64,000 bases of DNA from NCBI RefSeq assembly GCF_900156495.1, contig NZ_FTNT01000013.1, forward strand, positions 98,970 to 162,969, in the 5' to 3' direction. Every line of letters begins with the position of its first letter. Position 1 is the stretch's first letter. The translations under genes and the position numbers were made by a program. Positions 12,584 to 21,523 of the stretch are shown piece by piece. This DNA comes from Williamsia sterculiae (lineage in GTDB: Bacteria > Actinomycetota > Actinomycetes > Mycobacteriales > Mycobacteriaceae). The notes beneath the pieces are model-generated. The model searched no databases. It had not been told where the DNA came from and was given only the letters and a program-made list of their open reading frames with translations.

Positions 12584-13810
12584 ATGACCACCACCGACCG
12601 CACCGCACCCGTTCGGTACCGACTCGGCACCCCGGCCTACCGCCGTGCGACGTTCGCCTTGTTCGCCGCGGGGATGACGACGTTCATGGCCCTGTACTAC
12701 GTGCAGGCGTTGCTCCCGGTGTTCTCGGAGGCGTTCGGGGTGTCTCCCACGACCTCCGCACTCGCCGTGTCACTGACCACTGGTTTCCTGGCCCTGTCGA
12801 TCATCCCCGCGAGCGTGTTGTCGGAGCGGTACGGGCGGGTGCGGGTGATGGTGATCTCGGCGATCTCGGCATCGATCATCGGCCTGTTGCTGCCCTGGTC
12901 GCCGTCGATCGAGGTGCTGCTTGCCGGTCGGGCTCTGCAGGGGGTGCTGTGCGCCGGAGTTCCCGCGGTCGCCATGGCGTATCTCGCCGAGGAGGTCGAC
13001 GGCGCTTCGCTCGGAACGGCGATGGGTCGCTACGTCGCGGGCACCACCGTCGGCGGACTGACCGGGCGTCTGGTGCCCAGCCTGGCGGTCGACATCACCA
13101 GTTGGCGCTGGGCGCTGGAGATCGCGTGTCTGGTGTCGCTGGCCTTCGCCGTCGCCTTCTGGCGACTGGTGCCATCGTCCCACTTCTTCGCACCGAAACC
13201 CGTCTCGGTGCGCAGCACCCTCCAGCGGCTCCGCGGGCACCTGCGCGATGTCCCGCTGCTGTGCCTGTTCGGACTGGCTTTCGTGCTCATGGGCGGGTTC
13301 GTCACCGTGTACAACTACCTCGGCTACCGATTGCTGGCCGGCCCGTTCCACCTGTCTCAGTCGGTGATCGGTGCGGTGTTCCTGTTGTACCTCGCCGGCA
13401 CCGTCAGCTCCGGGCTCGCCGGTTCCCTGTCCGACCGGATCGGTAGGCGCCGGGTTCTCACCGCCTCCATCGCCACGATGGTGCTGGGACTGCTGATCAC
13501 GTTGCCCGACAACATCGCCTCAACGCTGTTCGGCGTGCTGTTGTTCACCGCGGGCTTCTTCGGGGCGCATTCAGTGGCCAGCGGCTGGGTCAGCGCGCGG
13601 GCGACCACCGACCGGGCCGAGGCGTCGTCGTTGTACCTCTTCGCCTACTACCTCGGGAGTTCGGTGGTCGGCGCCGTCGGCGGAATCGCCTATTCCGTGG
13701 CCGCGTGGGTGGGAGTCGTCGTCTACGTCGGCGCGCTGTCCGCGGTCGCCGTTGCACTCCTCGCGACTCTCGTCCTGCGCACCCGTCGACTTTCGCCCAC
13801 AGTGATTTAA
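12584..13810 (+). CDS. MFS transporter, YnfM-like
   Basis: 408 residues with twelve predicted membrane helices. The loop 2-3 motif appears as ASVLSERYGRVRVM and the symmetric one as AGSLSDRIGRRRVL. The ALYYVQALLPVFSEAFGVSPTTSALAVS region is typical of the YnfM/arabinose-efflux-like subgroup. ATG directly follows GTTTGCG without a strong ribosome site. It is probably controlled by the divergent LysR protein; the exported compound is unknown. Confidence 0.92.
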   Translation: MTTTDRTAPVRYRLGTPAYRRATFALFAAGMTTFMALYYVQALLPVFSEAFGVSPTTSALAVSLTTGFLALSIIPASVLSERYGRVRVMVISAISASIIGLLLPWSPSIEVLLAGRALQGVLCAGVPAVAMAYLAEEVDGASLGTAMGRYVAGTTVGGLTGRLVPSLAVDITSWRWALEIACLVSLAFAVAFWRLVPSSHFFAPKPVSVRSTLQRLRGHLRDVPLLCLFGLAFVLMGGFVTVYNYLGYRLLAGPFHLSQSVIGAVFLLYLAGTVSSGLAGSLSDRIGRRRVLTASIATMVLGLLITLPDNIASTLFGVLLFTAGFFGAHSVASGWVSARATTDRAEASSLYLFAYYLGSSVVGAVGGIAYSVAAWVGVVVYVGALSAVAVALLATLVLRTRRLSPTVI

Positions 13811-14047
13811 TACCCTCGGCGGTACCGGCCGCGGGCCGGAAATCGCCAGCCCGCAACGGTCGTGACCAGCGGCTGACCCGCGCGGCCGATGTTCGACGAC
13901 GCCTGCGGAAATCGGTACGCCGCGTTTGCCCGTCGTTTACTGTTTGACCTCAGCCTGCGGCGCTCACCTCCACACACGGGGTTTCGCCCATTCACCACCA
14001 GCTCGCCAGTGGAGAGCGCGTCAGCACGACGAGGGGATCAGAGCCGA

Positions 14048-14692
14048 GTGAACCTGTGGAGTTTTCTTCATGGACGTGGTGGTGATCTGGCGTTCCTGAC
14101 GTATCAGCACGCCTCGCTGGCCTTCCAGTCCGTACTGGTCGGCACCGTGGTCGCGATCATCATCGCCGCGCTGGTGTACCGGACATCGCTGTTCTCGTCG
14201 CTCACGCTCACCACGAGCCGCGTCGCCTTGACCATCCCGTCCCTCGCGCTGCTCGCACTGTTGATCGTGCCGTTCGGCCTGGGCGTGGTGCCGTCGTTCA
14301 TCATGTTGGCCTTCTTCGCCGCGTTGCCGGTGATCGGCAACGGCATCGTCGGACTGCGGTCGGTGCCGCCCACGGTGGTCGAGTCGGCGAAGGGAATCGG
14401 CCTGTCGCGGTGGCGGATCCTGCTGACCGTCGAGTTGCCGATCGCCTGGCCGGTGATCCTGACCGGTATCCGGGTCTCCACCCAGATGATCGTCGGTGTC
14501 GCGGCCATCGTCGCCTATGTTCTCGGCCCGGGTCTGGGGTCGCTCATCTTCAACGGCCTGTCCCGTCTCGGTGGCGCCAACGCACTCGAGATGGCACTCA
14601 CCGGAACCATTCTCATCGTCATCGTCGCCTTGGTCTTCGATGCCCTGCTCGTACTACTCGGCCGCCTCACCATCGCCAAAGGACTGTCATGA
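14048..14692 (+). CDS. Osmoprotectant ABC importer, permease 1
   Basis: 214 residues, BPD-type permease with five or six helices. The EAA loop is visible as ESAKGIGLSRWRILLTVELPIAWPVI in pieces. GTG 14048 (VNLWSFLHGR) was chosen because upstream in-frame sequence reads as non-coding. First gene of a four-gene unit; it ends in ATGA with the ATPase gene. The two permeases, CBS-containing ATPase and lipoprotein match OpuC/ProU-like importers for glycine betaine, choline or carnitine. The 237-base region upstream should carry the operon promoter. Confidence 0.92.
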   Translation: MNLWSFLHGRGGDLAFLTYQHASLAFQSVLVGTVVAIIIAALVYRTSLFSSLTLTTSRVALTIPSLALLALLIVPFGLGVVPSFIMLAFFAALPVIGNGIVGLRSVPPTVVESAKGIGLSRWRILLTVELPIAWPVILTGIRVSTQMIVGVAAIVAYVLGPGLGSLIFNGLSRLGGANALEMALTGTILIVIVALVFDALLVLLGRLTIAKGLS

Positions 14693-15909
14693 CCAGCGAG
14701 ACCAGTACCCCCGTGTCGGGCGGACGCACCGTCGCCGGGGAGAGCATCCGCCTCGAGGGCCTCGTCAAGCAGTACCGCGGGCAACCCCAACCCGCGGTGA
14801 AGAAGCTCGACCTGCAGATCGACGCCGGTGACATCGTCGCGTTCGTCGGACCGTCGGGCTGCGGTAAGACCACGACGCTGAAGATGATCAACCGGCTGAT
14901 CGAGCCGTCGGCGGGACGCATCTACATCGGTGACCGCGACGTCACCACCGAGAACCCCGACAAGCTGCGCCAGTCCATCGGTTACGTCATCCAGTCCGGC
15001 GGTCTGTTCCCGCACTGGTCGGTCGCCAAGAACGTCGGTGCCATCCCGCGGGTGCTGGGCACCGACAAGAAGAAGATCGCCGAGCGCACCGACTACCTGC
15101 TCGACCTGGTGGGTCTGGACCCCGAGGAATACTCCTCCCGGTTACCCAAGGACATGTCCGGTGGTCAGCAGCAGCGCGTCGGCGTCGCTCGCGCGCTGGC
15201 CGCGGACCCGCCGGTCCTGCTGATGGACGAGCCGTTCAGCGCGGTGGACCCGATCACCCGGGTCCGTTTGCAGGACAGTCTGATCGCCATCCAGCACGAG
15301 CTCGCCAAGACGATCGTCATCGTCACGCACGATTTCGAGGAAGCCACCAAGCTGGGTGACAAGGTGCTGATCCTCTCCGAGGGCGGGCACGTCGAGCAGT
15401 ACGCCGCGCCGGAGGAGATCCTGGCCAACCCCGCGACCCCGTTCGTCGAGGAGTTCATCGGTTCGGGGGCCACGCTGGCTCATCTGACACTGTCGCGGGT
15501 GAAGGACGTCGAGCACAACGCGGTGGTCACCGCGCGGGTCGGCGAACCCTCGGGCGAGGTGATAGGGCGGGCCAAGGCGGCGGGTCAGACGTGGGTGGTC
15601 GTGGTCGACGACAACGGACGCCCGCGGTCGTGGCCGTCGCTGGACGAGTTGCAGACCAAACCACAGGTCAGCGACTACCTCGATCGGCGCTTGCCGACGG
15701 TCGCCCAGTCGTCGACCCTCAACGACGCGCTCGACTCCATGCTCGCCGCCAGTCAGGGCGGCACGCTGGTGACCGACGGTCGCGGTGCGGTCATCGGGGC
15801 GCTCACCGTGGCGCGGGTCATGGACGTCATCCGCGGTCAACTGGCCGACGCCCGCGACGACAGTTCCGACACCTATGAGTCGCACACGGACGGTGCCAAG
15901 TCGTCATGA
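14689..15909 (+). CDS. Osmoprotectant ABC importer, ATP-binding protein with CBS domains
   Basis: 406 residues. Walker A GPSGCGKTT, the Q-loop region VIQSGGLFPHWSV, signature MSGGQQQRVGVARAL and Walker B LLMDEPFSAVDP. The region after residue 270 contains two CBS-like segments (RRLPTVAQSSTLNDALDSML, GTLVTDGRGAVIGALT), the part that senses ionic strength in OpuA-type transporters. Overlaps both neighbours by four bases. Confidence 0.95.
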   Translation: MTSETSTPVSGGRTVAGESIRLEGLVKQYRGQPQPAVKKLDLQIDAGDIVAFVGPSGCGKTTTLKMINRLIEPSAGRIYIGDRDVTTENPDKLRQSIGYVIQSGGLFPHWSVAKNVGAIPRVLGTDKKKIAERTDYLLDLVGLDPEEYSSRLPKDMSGGQQQRVGVARALAADPPVLLMDEPFSAVDPITRVRLQDSLIAIQHELAKTIVIVTHDFEEATKLGDKVLILSEGGHVEQYAAPEEILANPATPFVEEFIGSGATLAHLTLSRVKDVEHNAVVTARVGEPSGEVIGRAKAAGQTWVVVVDDNGRPRSWPSLDELQTKPQVSDYLDRRLPTVAQSSTLNDALDSMLAASQGGTLVTDGRGAVIGALTVARVMDVIRGQLADARDDSSDTYESHTDGAKSS

Positions 15910-16643
15910 CTCGGTTACGGCGTCTCCCGCTCGATGTGTGGTTCGAGCCGCTCATCATCATCGTGCTGGCCGTTGGCTGGGCCATCTGGTACCTCAATAC
16001 CACGTTCACCTCCACCGAACAGGCCTCGATGACCTGGTCGAGCCTGCAGACAACGATCATCAAACACATCGAGTTGACGTTGTCCGCCACGGTCATCGTG
16101 GTGCTCATCGCGATCCCGCTGGGCATCGTGCTGACCCGTGAGTCCACCCGCTGGTTGAACCCGATCGCGGTGAACATCGCGAACATCGGTCAGGCCGCAC
16201 CCGCTGTGGGGTTGTTGGTGCTGTTCACCTTCTGGCTCGGTACCGGCTTCACCACCGCGGTGGTCGGCCTGGTGGTCTATGCGGTGCTCCCGATCCTGCA
16301 GAACACCATCGTCGGCCTCGACCAGGTGGACAAGCGCACCATCGAGGCGGCCCGCGGGATGGGGTACTCGGCGGCACGCACCCTGTTCGAGGTGGAACTG
16401 CCGCTGGCCATCCCGGTCATTCTCAACGGCGTCCGCATCGCGCTGGTGATCCTGGTGGGCACCGCGACACTGGGTACCTTCATCGGGGCCACCAGTCTGG
16501 GCACCCTGATCACCACCGGGGTCACGTTGTTCCTACCCAAACTACTGATCTCCGGAGCCATCCTGGTCGGCCTGCTGGCCATGATCATCGACTGGCTCGG
16601 ACGACTGGTGGAGTACGCGGCCACCCCGAAGGGTCTGTCATGA
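15906..16643 (+). CDS. Osmoprotectant ABC importer, permease 2
   Basis: 245 residues. A longer N-terminus than permease 1, with a helix at about residues 15-32, then the BPD core with an EAA-type loop (IEAARGMGYSAARTLFEVELP). The partner of permease 1 in a heterodimeric channel. Starts inside the ATPase stop (ATGA) and ends in ATGA with the binding-protein gene, so all four genes are translationally coupled. Confidence 0.94.
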   Translation: MTRLRRLPLDVWFEPLIIIVLAVGWAIWYLNTTFTSTEQASMTWSSLQTTIIKHIELTLSATVIVVLIAIPLGIVLTRESTRWLNPIAVNIANIGQAAPAVGLLVLFTFWLGTGFTTAVVGLVVYAVLPILQNTIVGLDQVDKRTIEAARGMGYSAARTLFEVELPLAIPVILNGVRIALVILVGTATLGTFIGATSLGTLITTGVTLFLPKLLISGAILVGLLAMIIDWLGRLVEYAATPKGLS

Positions 16644-17620
16644 TCGCGCGCCGGAGTCGACTGCTGGTGCTCCTGGTGTTGTCGGTGGTGCTGCTGGCCA
16701 CCGGTTGCGGGCTGGTGAGCTCGTCGGGAACGTTCAAGAAGACGAGCCTGACCGACGGTCAGAAGCCGCTCAGCGGAGCCAAGTTGGTGGTGACGTCCAA
16801 GAGCTTCACCGAGGGCGTGCTGCTGGGCAAGATCACCGCCACCTACCTGGCCGCCGCCGGCGCCGACGTCACCGACCTGACCGGTGCTCCCGGTTCGGCG
16901 TCGTCGCGTCAGGCCCAACTCAACGGCGACGCCGACATCCTGTGGGAGTACACCGGCACCGGTTGGGTCAACTACCACAACGAGACCGAGACGATCGCCG
17001 ACCCACAGCAACTGTGGCAGCGGGTGCACGACATCGAGAAGAAGGAGAACAACCTCGAGTGGTTGGCCCCGGCCAACTTCAACGACACGTATGCCTTCGC
17101 GGCGTCCGGTCCCACCGCGGCGAAGCTGAACGTCAAATCGCTCTCGGATGTGGCCAAGCTGCCCGTCAATCAGCGCACATTCTGTGTCGACGACGAGTTC
17201 TTCAGCCGCTCCGACGGTTTCGTGCCGATGCTCAAGGCGTACGGCATCCCGTTCAACGGTCCCAACGGCGTGCCGGCGGGCAACGTCACCCGTATGGACG
17301 CCGGGGTCATCTACACCTCCACCGCCAAGAGCGCGCCCTGCAATTTCGGCATGGTGTACACCACCGACGGTCGGGTGAAGAAGCTGAAGCTGGCGGTTCT
17401 CGACGACGACAAGAAGTTCTTCCTGCCCTACAGCGGTACCGCGGTGGTGCGGGAGTCGATCGTGGCCAAGTACCCGCAGTTGCGACAGCTCATCGGTGTG
17501 ATCTCGCAACGACTCACCGAGAGCCTCATGCAGGACCTCAACGGTCGGGTGGACATCGACGGTGAGGATCCGTCGGTGGTGGCCTACGACTGGCTGAAGA
17601 GCCAGAAGCTGGTCACCTAG
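16640..17620 (+). CDS. Osmoprotectant ABC importer, substrate-binding lipoprotein
   Basis: 326 residues. Lipoprotein signal with lipobox LATGC and Cys23. The mature part is a ProX/OpuCC-type type II binding protein (VVTSKSFTEGVLLGKITATYLAAAG in pieces, then GDADILWEYTGTGW), the quaternary-amine binding fold. It has several Tyr/Trp residues able to form an aromatic cage. Last gene of the operon; its stop overlaps the convergent flavoprotein stop by four bases (CTAG), leaving no room for a separate terminator. Confidence 0.94.
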   Translation: MIARRSRLLVLLVLSVVLLATGCGLVSSSGTFKKTSLTDGQKPLSGAKLVVTSKSFTEGVLLGKITATYLAAAGADVTDLTGAPGSASSRQAQLNGDADILWEYTGTGWVNYHNETETIADPQQLWQRVHDIEKKENNLEWLAPANFNDTYAFAASGPTAAKLNVKSLSDVAKLPVNQRTFCVDDEFFSRSDGFVPMLKAYGIPFNGPNGVPAGNVTRMDAGVIYTSTAKSAPCNFGMVYTTDGRVKKLKLAVLDDDKKFFLPYSGTAVVRESIVAKYPQLRQLIGVISQRLTESLMQDLNGRVDIDGEDPSVVAYDWLKSQKLVT

Positions 17621-18615
17621 CTCGTACACCTGGCCGGGGTTGCCGACCTGCGCTGCCGCACCGCGGCCTCCGTCTCCTCGAGCACCAGATCCATGTTGAG
17701 CATGGATGCGGCGGTGAACCCCTCGGCCGCCGCGTTGATGACTCCGCCCTGCGCGTTGCGCGCGTTGCCCGCCACCCAGACGCCCAAGACATCCGTGCGG
17801 CCCATCGGATCGGCGGCGTAGACGTCGGCGACAGCGGGTCCGAGGGGGTGGTCGGCGCGGCCGACGCCCAACGCATCCAGCACGGCGGAGCGCGCCACCA
17901 TCCGCGGACCCACCACCACGATCTCGCAGTCCACGACCGTGCCGTCGTCCAGGCGGACACCGGTGATCGCGTCGCCGCCCGTCGCATCGGGGGCGACGAC
18001 CAGTTCTGTGGCCGCGCCCTCGACCACCCTGATGTCGCGCGCCGCCAGCTGCTCCCGCTGTTCTGGTGTCGGAGTGGGTGCCGTGTTGACCAGATAGGTG
18101 ATGTCGTCGCTCCACTGACGCAACAGCAACGCCTGGTGGCCGCTCATCGGCCCGCTCCCGAGTATCACCAGCCGCCGACCCCGAACTTCCCAGCCGTGAC
18201 AGTACGGGCAGTGCATGACGTCGCGACCCCAACGCTCGCGGACGCCGGTCACGTCGGGGAGCTCGTCGGTGAGCCCTGTCGCATCGATGATGCGGCGCGC
18301 GGAGATCTGTTCACCAGAGGCAAGTCGCACGGTGAATCCGTCGTCGGTCACGGCCGCCGACACGGCTTTTCCCGTGACGAACCGCCCGCCGTAACGGGCC
18401 AGTTCTTCGCGCCCGACGTCGACCAGCTCACCCGGTGGCATGCCGTCGCGAGTGAGAAAGTTGTGCACTCCGTCGGCAGGCGCGTTCCGAGGGGACCCGG
18501 CATCGATCACCACGACCGACCGCAAAGACCGACCCAGGGTTATCGCGGCACTCAGACCGGCCGCGCCCCCACCGATGACAACGACATCCACTGTCCGTGC
18601 TGCATCTGTACTCAT
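17617..18615 (-). CDS. NAD(P)/FAD-dependent oxidoreductase, thioredoxin-reductase-like
   Basis: 332 residues from ATG 18615 (MSTDAARTV). FAD-binding GGGAAGLSAA near the start, a CPYC redox pair (MHCPYCHGWEV), the second nucleotide-binding GSGPMSGHQA, and a C-terminal GNARNAQGGVINAAAEG with the ATP-helix pattern. The CxxC marks a thioredoxin-reductase-type enzyme; many actinobacterial members act on other disulfides or make dithiol natural products. The partner is unknown. Confidence 0.92.
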   Translation of the reverse strand: MSTDAARTVDVVVIGGGAAGLSAAITLGRSLRSVVVIDAGSPRNAPADGVHNFLTRDGMPPGELVDVGREELARYGGRFVTGKAVSAAVTDDGFTVRLASGEQISARRIIDATGLTDELPDVTGVRERWGRDVMHCPYCHGWEVRGRRLVILGSGPMSGHQALLLRQWSDDITYLVNTAPTPTPEQREQLAARDIRVVEGAATELVVAPDATGGDAITGVRLDDGTVVDCEIVVVGPRMVARSAVLDALGVGRADHPLGPAVADVYAADPMGRTDVLGVWVAGNARNAQGGVINAAAEGFTAASMLNMDLVLEETEAAVRQRRSATPARCTS

Positions 18616-18656
18616 GTTCACAGGATGCAAGCGAGCAATCGACGCGGCAAGGACTC

Positions 18657-18671
18657 TTGCCGAACTGGCAA
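18657..18671. promoter_or_regulatory. Short inverted repeat upstream of the flavoprotein gene
   Basis: TTGCC-GAACT-GGCAA, 42 bases before the ATG. A possible operator; no regulator gene is adjacent. Confidence 0.3.
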
Positions 18672-18737
18672 ATGCCAACCCCTGGACCACGCTGTGAAGT
18701 TGTCAAAGAACGCCTGGGACGTTGTCCCGGAATGTCG

Positions 18738-20009
18738 TCAGGCGGCTGCACCGACTACGTGTGGGTCGAGTCGCATGGTTCGTCGGTTGTGGGCGGGTTG
18801 GGGTTGTCGCCTCGGGTCGAGGGTTGCGGGTGGGATGAGCCAGGGGTGGCGGTCGTGGCCGAGGATCACTTCCCATCCCTGGTGGTGCACGGCGGTGTGA
18901 CAGGACCGGCAGAGCAGGCAGCCGTTGTCGAGGATGGTCGGGCCGCCGTCGGCGTGGTGGATGATGTGGTGGCAATCCGCCCAGGAGGCGGGTGCACCGC
19001 ATTTCACGCAGCACTGATCACGCACGATGATCGCCTTGCGCACCGCCCCGGTGAACAAGCGTCTCGTAGCCGAGATGGCGGTGGGTACACCGTGCTGGTC
19101 GAGGTCGACCCGGGTGATCCCGGCATCGCAGCCGGCCAGCGTGGCCGCCCGGTCGGAGATGGACCCTAACCATCCCAGGCGTGCGGTGCTTCTGTCGGCG
19201 ACTGGCACGGTGACCACGACTTCGGTCCTGGGTGCTCTCACGGCCGCGTCGTCGGCGGCGGCGCGGGCCGCGCATTCCAGGAGTTGCCCGAAGGCGTCGG
19301 CGCGACGTCTGCCCGCGGATCGGGGATCCGGGGTGCCGTCGGGTAGGGGTCGTGGTCGTGATGCGGTGTCGACCGCGCAGATCAACCGTTCCCCGGTGAG
19401 AACATCGAGATCGAAGCTGCCTTGCAGGCGTCCGTCGTCACCCTGACGCCAACCCATCTCGTTCAGGGTGGCGTCCTCGGCGGCCGGTATTCCGTCGTCA
19501 TCGGGTGCGGTCGCGATCGCCGCCGCACGCGCCAGAGCCATCAGTTCCGCGGGACTGGCACCGGAGATCGCCCGACCGACCAACGTGCTCTCCACCGTGG
19601 TGATCGCCTCCGAGCCCACCGGCTGCTTGGTACGCGTGCTCACATGTGCGACCCCGCGTACGACCGCGTCGACGTGTTCACCGGAGAGGAACCCATTACT
19701 GCTGTACCGATACAGAGAAGCCAACGCATCCACAGCCCGTCCCACCCGCAGACACCGATCCGCCGCGACCGGGGCCATTCCGTTGGCCACCAACAATTCC
19801 CGCGTCGTCATCCCGGATCGCTTCGCGACACCGACCCGCTCGGCCTGCGCCGCAAGCACCGCCAACAGATGATCGGTGACCGCCCGCAACCGCACCGCAC
19901 CACCGATCGCGGCGACAATGTCGGCATCCACATCGCCAGCTGCTCGACCGTCCGCAGCGAACGCATCGACCAGCTGATCACCCACCTCGGTCAACATCTC
20001 TGCGTCCAT
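18738..20009 (-). CDS. DUF222 / HNH endonuclease protein (13E12-type)
   Basis: 423 residues; ATG 20009 follows AGAGGTGA. Residues about 20-290 form the DUF222 region. The C-terminal HNH domain has CVKCGA, then ADCHHIIHHADGGPT and LLCRSCHTAVHH: the zinc Cys pairs and catalytic His are intact. This multi-copy family is typical of Mycobacteriales and thought to be of mobile or selfish origin, but its function is not established. A second copy begins at the right end of the window. Confidence 0.93.
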   Translation of the reverse strand: MDAEMLTEVGDQLVDAFAADGRAAGDVDADIVAAIGGAVRLRAVTDHLLAVLAAQAERVGVAKRSGMTTRELLVANGMAPVAADRCLRVGRAVDALASLYRYSSNGFLSGEHVDAVVRGVAHVSTRTKQPVGSEAITTVESTLVGRAISGASPAELMALARAAAIATAPDDDGIPAAEDATLNEMGWRQGDDGRLQGSFDLDVLTGERLICAVDTASRPRPLPDGTPDPRSAGRRRADAFGQLLECAARAAADDAAVRAPRTEVVVTVPVADRSTARLGWLGSISDRAATLAGCDAGITRVDLDQHGVPTAISATRRLFTGAVRKAIIVRDQCCVKCGAPASWADCHHIIHHADGGPTILDNGCLLCRSCHTAVHHQGWEVILGHDRHPWLIPPATLDPRRQPQPAHNRRTMRLDPHVVGAAA

Positions 20010-20312
20010 GGCGGTCACCTCTCAGACCGAAACGTTGACACTGAGACCCATCCCACCGGCACACCTTTCGCCACATAATCTCGCGGGAAGGAGTGCGGTC
20101 CGCGTTGCTCGTGGTTCATACCCATTGGACGTCACGCGAGTCGCTCCGGTTCCACGAAGTCGAAAAAAGTATCGTGGCACAGGACGGGTCGGCGACTACC
20201 CACCCGTGACCGACAGACCTCACATCACTACGATAACTGTTGTATGCCTGCCGATTTCACCACAGGAGTGCCGGATTCATTCACCACCTCACATCGCGTG
20301 ACGCTACAGTCC
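20010..20312. other. Intergenic region, nothing recognised
   Basis: Spans the divergent starts of the HNH gene and the phosphotransferase pseudogene. Composition is slightly more A/T-rich than around it. No gene, repeat or clear promoter was identified. Confidence 0.35.
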
Positions 20313-21014
20313 GTGAGTGTGAGCGACTGCGAATACCTTCTGGCCGGAGGTCACGCGACCGAAGGAGGCGTTGTCCGACACGGTGACACGGTGCGCAAAC
20401 CCTGGACGACGAGCACACCCCGGGTACGCGGCTACCTTGTGGCATTGGCGGCGCGCAACGTGCGGGCCCCACGAGACATCGGGCGAGACACGCAAGCACG
20501 GCAGATCCTCGAGTTCGTCCCCGGCACGTCGGCGCACGATCACGGAGTTCTGGACGATGACCGCCTCACAGCCGTCGGACACCTCATCCGCCAGATACAC
20601 TCCGCCAGCGAGTCCATCCCCTTCTCGAAAGATGGCTGGACGGTGTCCATACCGCCACCAGGACCGGCAACCATGCTGTGCCACAACGATCTGGCACCGT
20701 GGATCTCATACTGAACGATGAAACCATGATGTTCATCGACTGGGACGGCGCCGGTCCTAGCACTCCGCTGTGGGATCTCGCCTACGCCTGCCAAGCATTC
20801 ACCGGAATGGACTCCTCCACCGCACCCGACGTCGCCGCTCGCAGACTGAATGCCTTGCTGACCGGGTTACAACGCCGGATCGCAGCTACGTCAACAGCTA
20901 CCGGAGGCGATGGTTCGGCGAACGCAAGCGATGTACCACCTACTCCACACGTCGGCGCGGAACGCTCGACAACCATGGTCGGCGATGTTCACCGACGGAC
21001 ACGGAGCCTACTGA
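20313..21014 (+). pseudogene. Phosphotransferase-family (APH-like) gene broken by two frameshifts
   Basis: Three frames together read as one kinase-like protein. Frame 1 starts at GTG 20313 (VSVSDCEYLLAGG) and runs to the catalytic loop LCHNDLAPW, where one base is missing (N-L-I-L expected). Frame 2 continues with LILNDETMMFIDWDGAGPS, the DxD/DWD metal site, to about 20866. Frame 3 then reads GYNAGSQLRQQLPEAMVRR to a TGA ending at 21014. The HND and DWD motifs place it in the aminoglycoside-phosphotransferase superfamily; actual resistance cannot be claimed. Two independent breaks make a sequencing error less likely than decay. Confidence 0.8.
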
Positions 21015-21091
21015 CACGACGCCGTCCGCTAAGTCGACCGGCACCAAGAAGTATGGCATCGAACGGTTGCCACCTGAACTCCCGACCACCC

Positions 21092-21514
21092 CTACAACTC
21101 CACCTCGGCACCTCGACGCGGCGGACACGCCTCGAGCCAGGCGTTCTCGTTCGCATCGAAAACCCGTGCACGGGCGAGGAATCGCACTCCCTCGGGCGCC
21201 TCGAGGCTGAAACCCGCGCCTCGCCCCTTCACCACGTCGAGGATGAGTTGCGTGTGTTTCCAGGCGTTGAACTGGTTACCCTGGATCCACACTCGCACCA
21301 ACGGTAGCGGGTCGGGCAGTGAGATCTCGCCGAGCAGCACGTCGCGTTGCCCGACCTTGAACTCGCCCACCAGATAACACATCGGCGCCGAACCGTCGCA
21401 GCAGCCGCCGGACTGGTGGATCATGAGGCCGCCGTGCAGCTCCGACAACTTGGTCAGGAGCTGCACGGCGGAATCGGTCGCCACCACCCGATCAGGCGTA
21501 GCAGTCTCTGTCAT
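21092..21514 (-). CDS. DUF779 protein, aldehyde dehydrogenase partner
   Basis: 140 residues. The family's Cys-rich core is visible (HQSGGCCDGSAPMC), followed by a beta-rich segment and LEAPEGVRFLARARVF. DUF779 genes are commonly found right after acetaldehyde-type dehydrogenase genes, as here: the start lies nine bases past the dehydrogenase stop, so the two are co-transcribed. The biochemical role is unknown. Confidence 0.9.
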   Translation of the reverse strand: MTETATPDRVVATDSAVQLLTKLSELHGGLMIHQSGGCCDGSAPMCYLVGEFKVGQRDVLLGEISLPDPLPLVRVWIQGNQFNAWKHTQLILDVVKGRGAGFSLEAPEGVRFLARARVFDANENAWLEACPPRRGAEVEL

Positions 21515-21523
21515 GATTCCAGC

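Noticed and set aside
16277..18232. 651-codon open frame on the - strand
   Set aside because: Runs antisense through two osmoprotectant importer genes and into the flavoprotein in the wrong frame.
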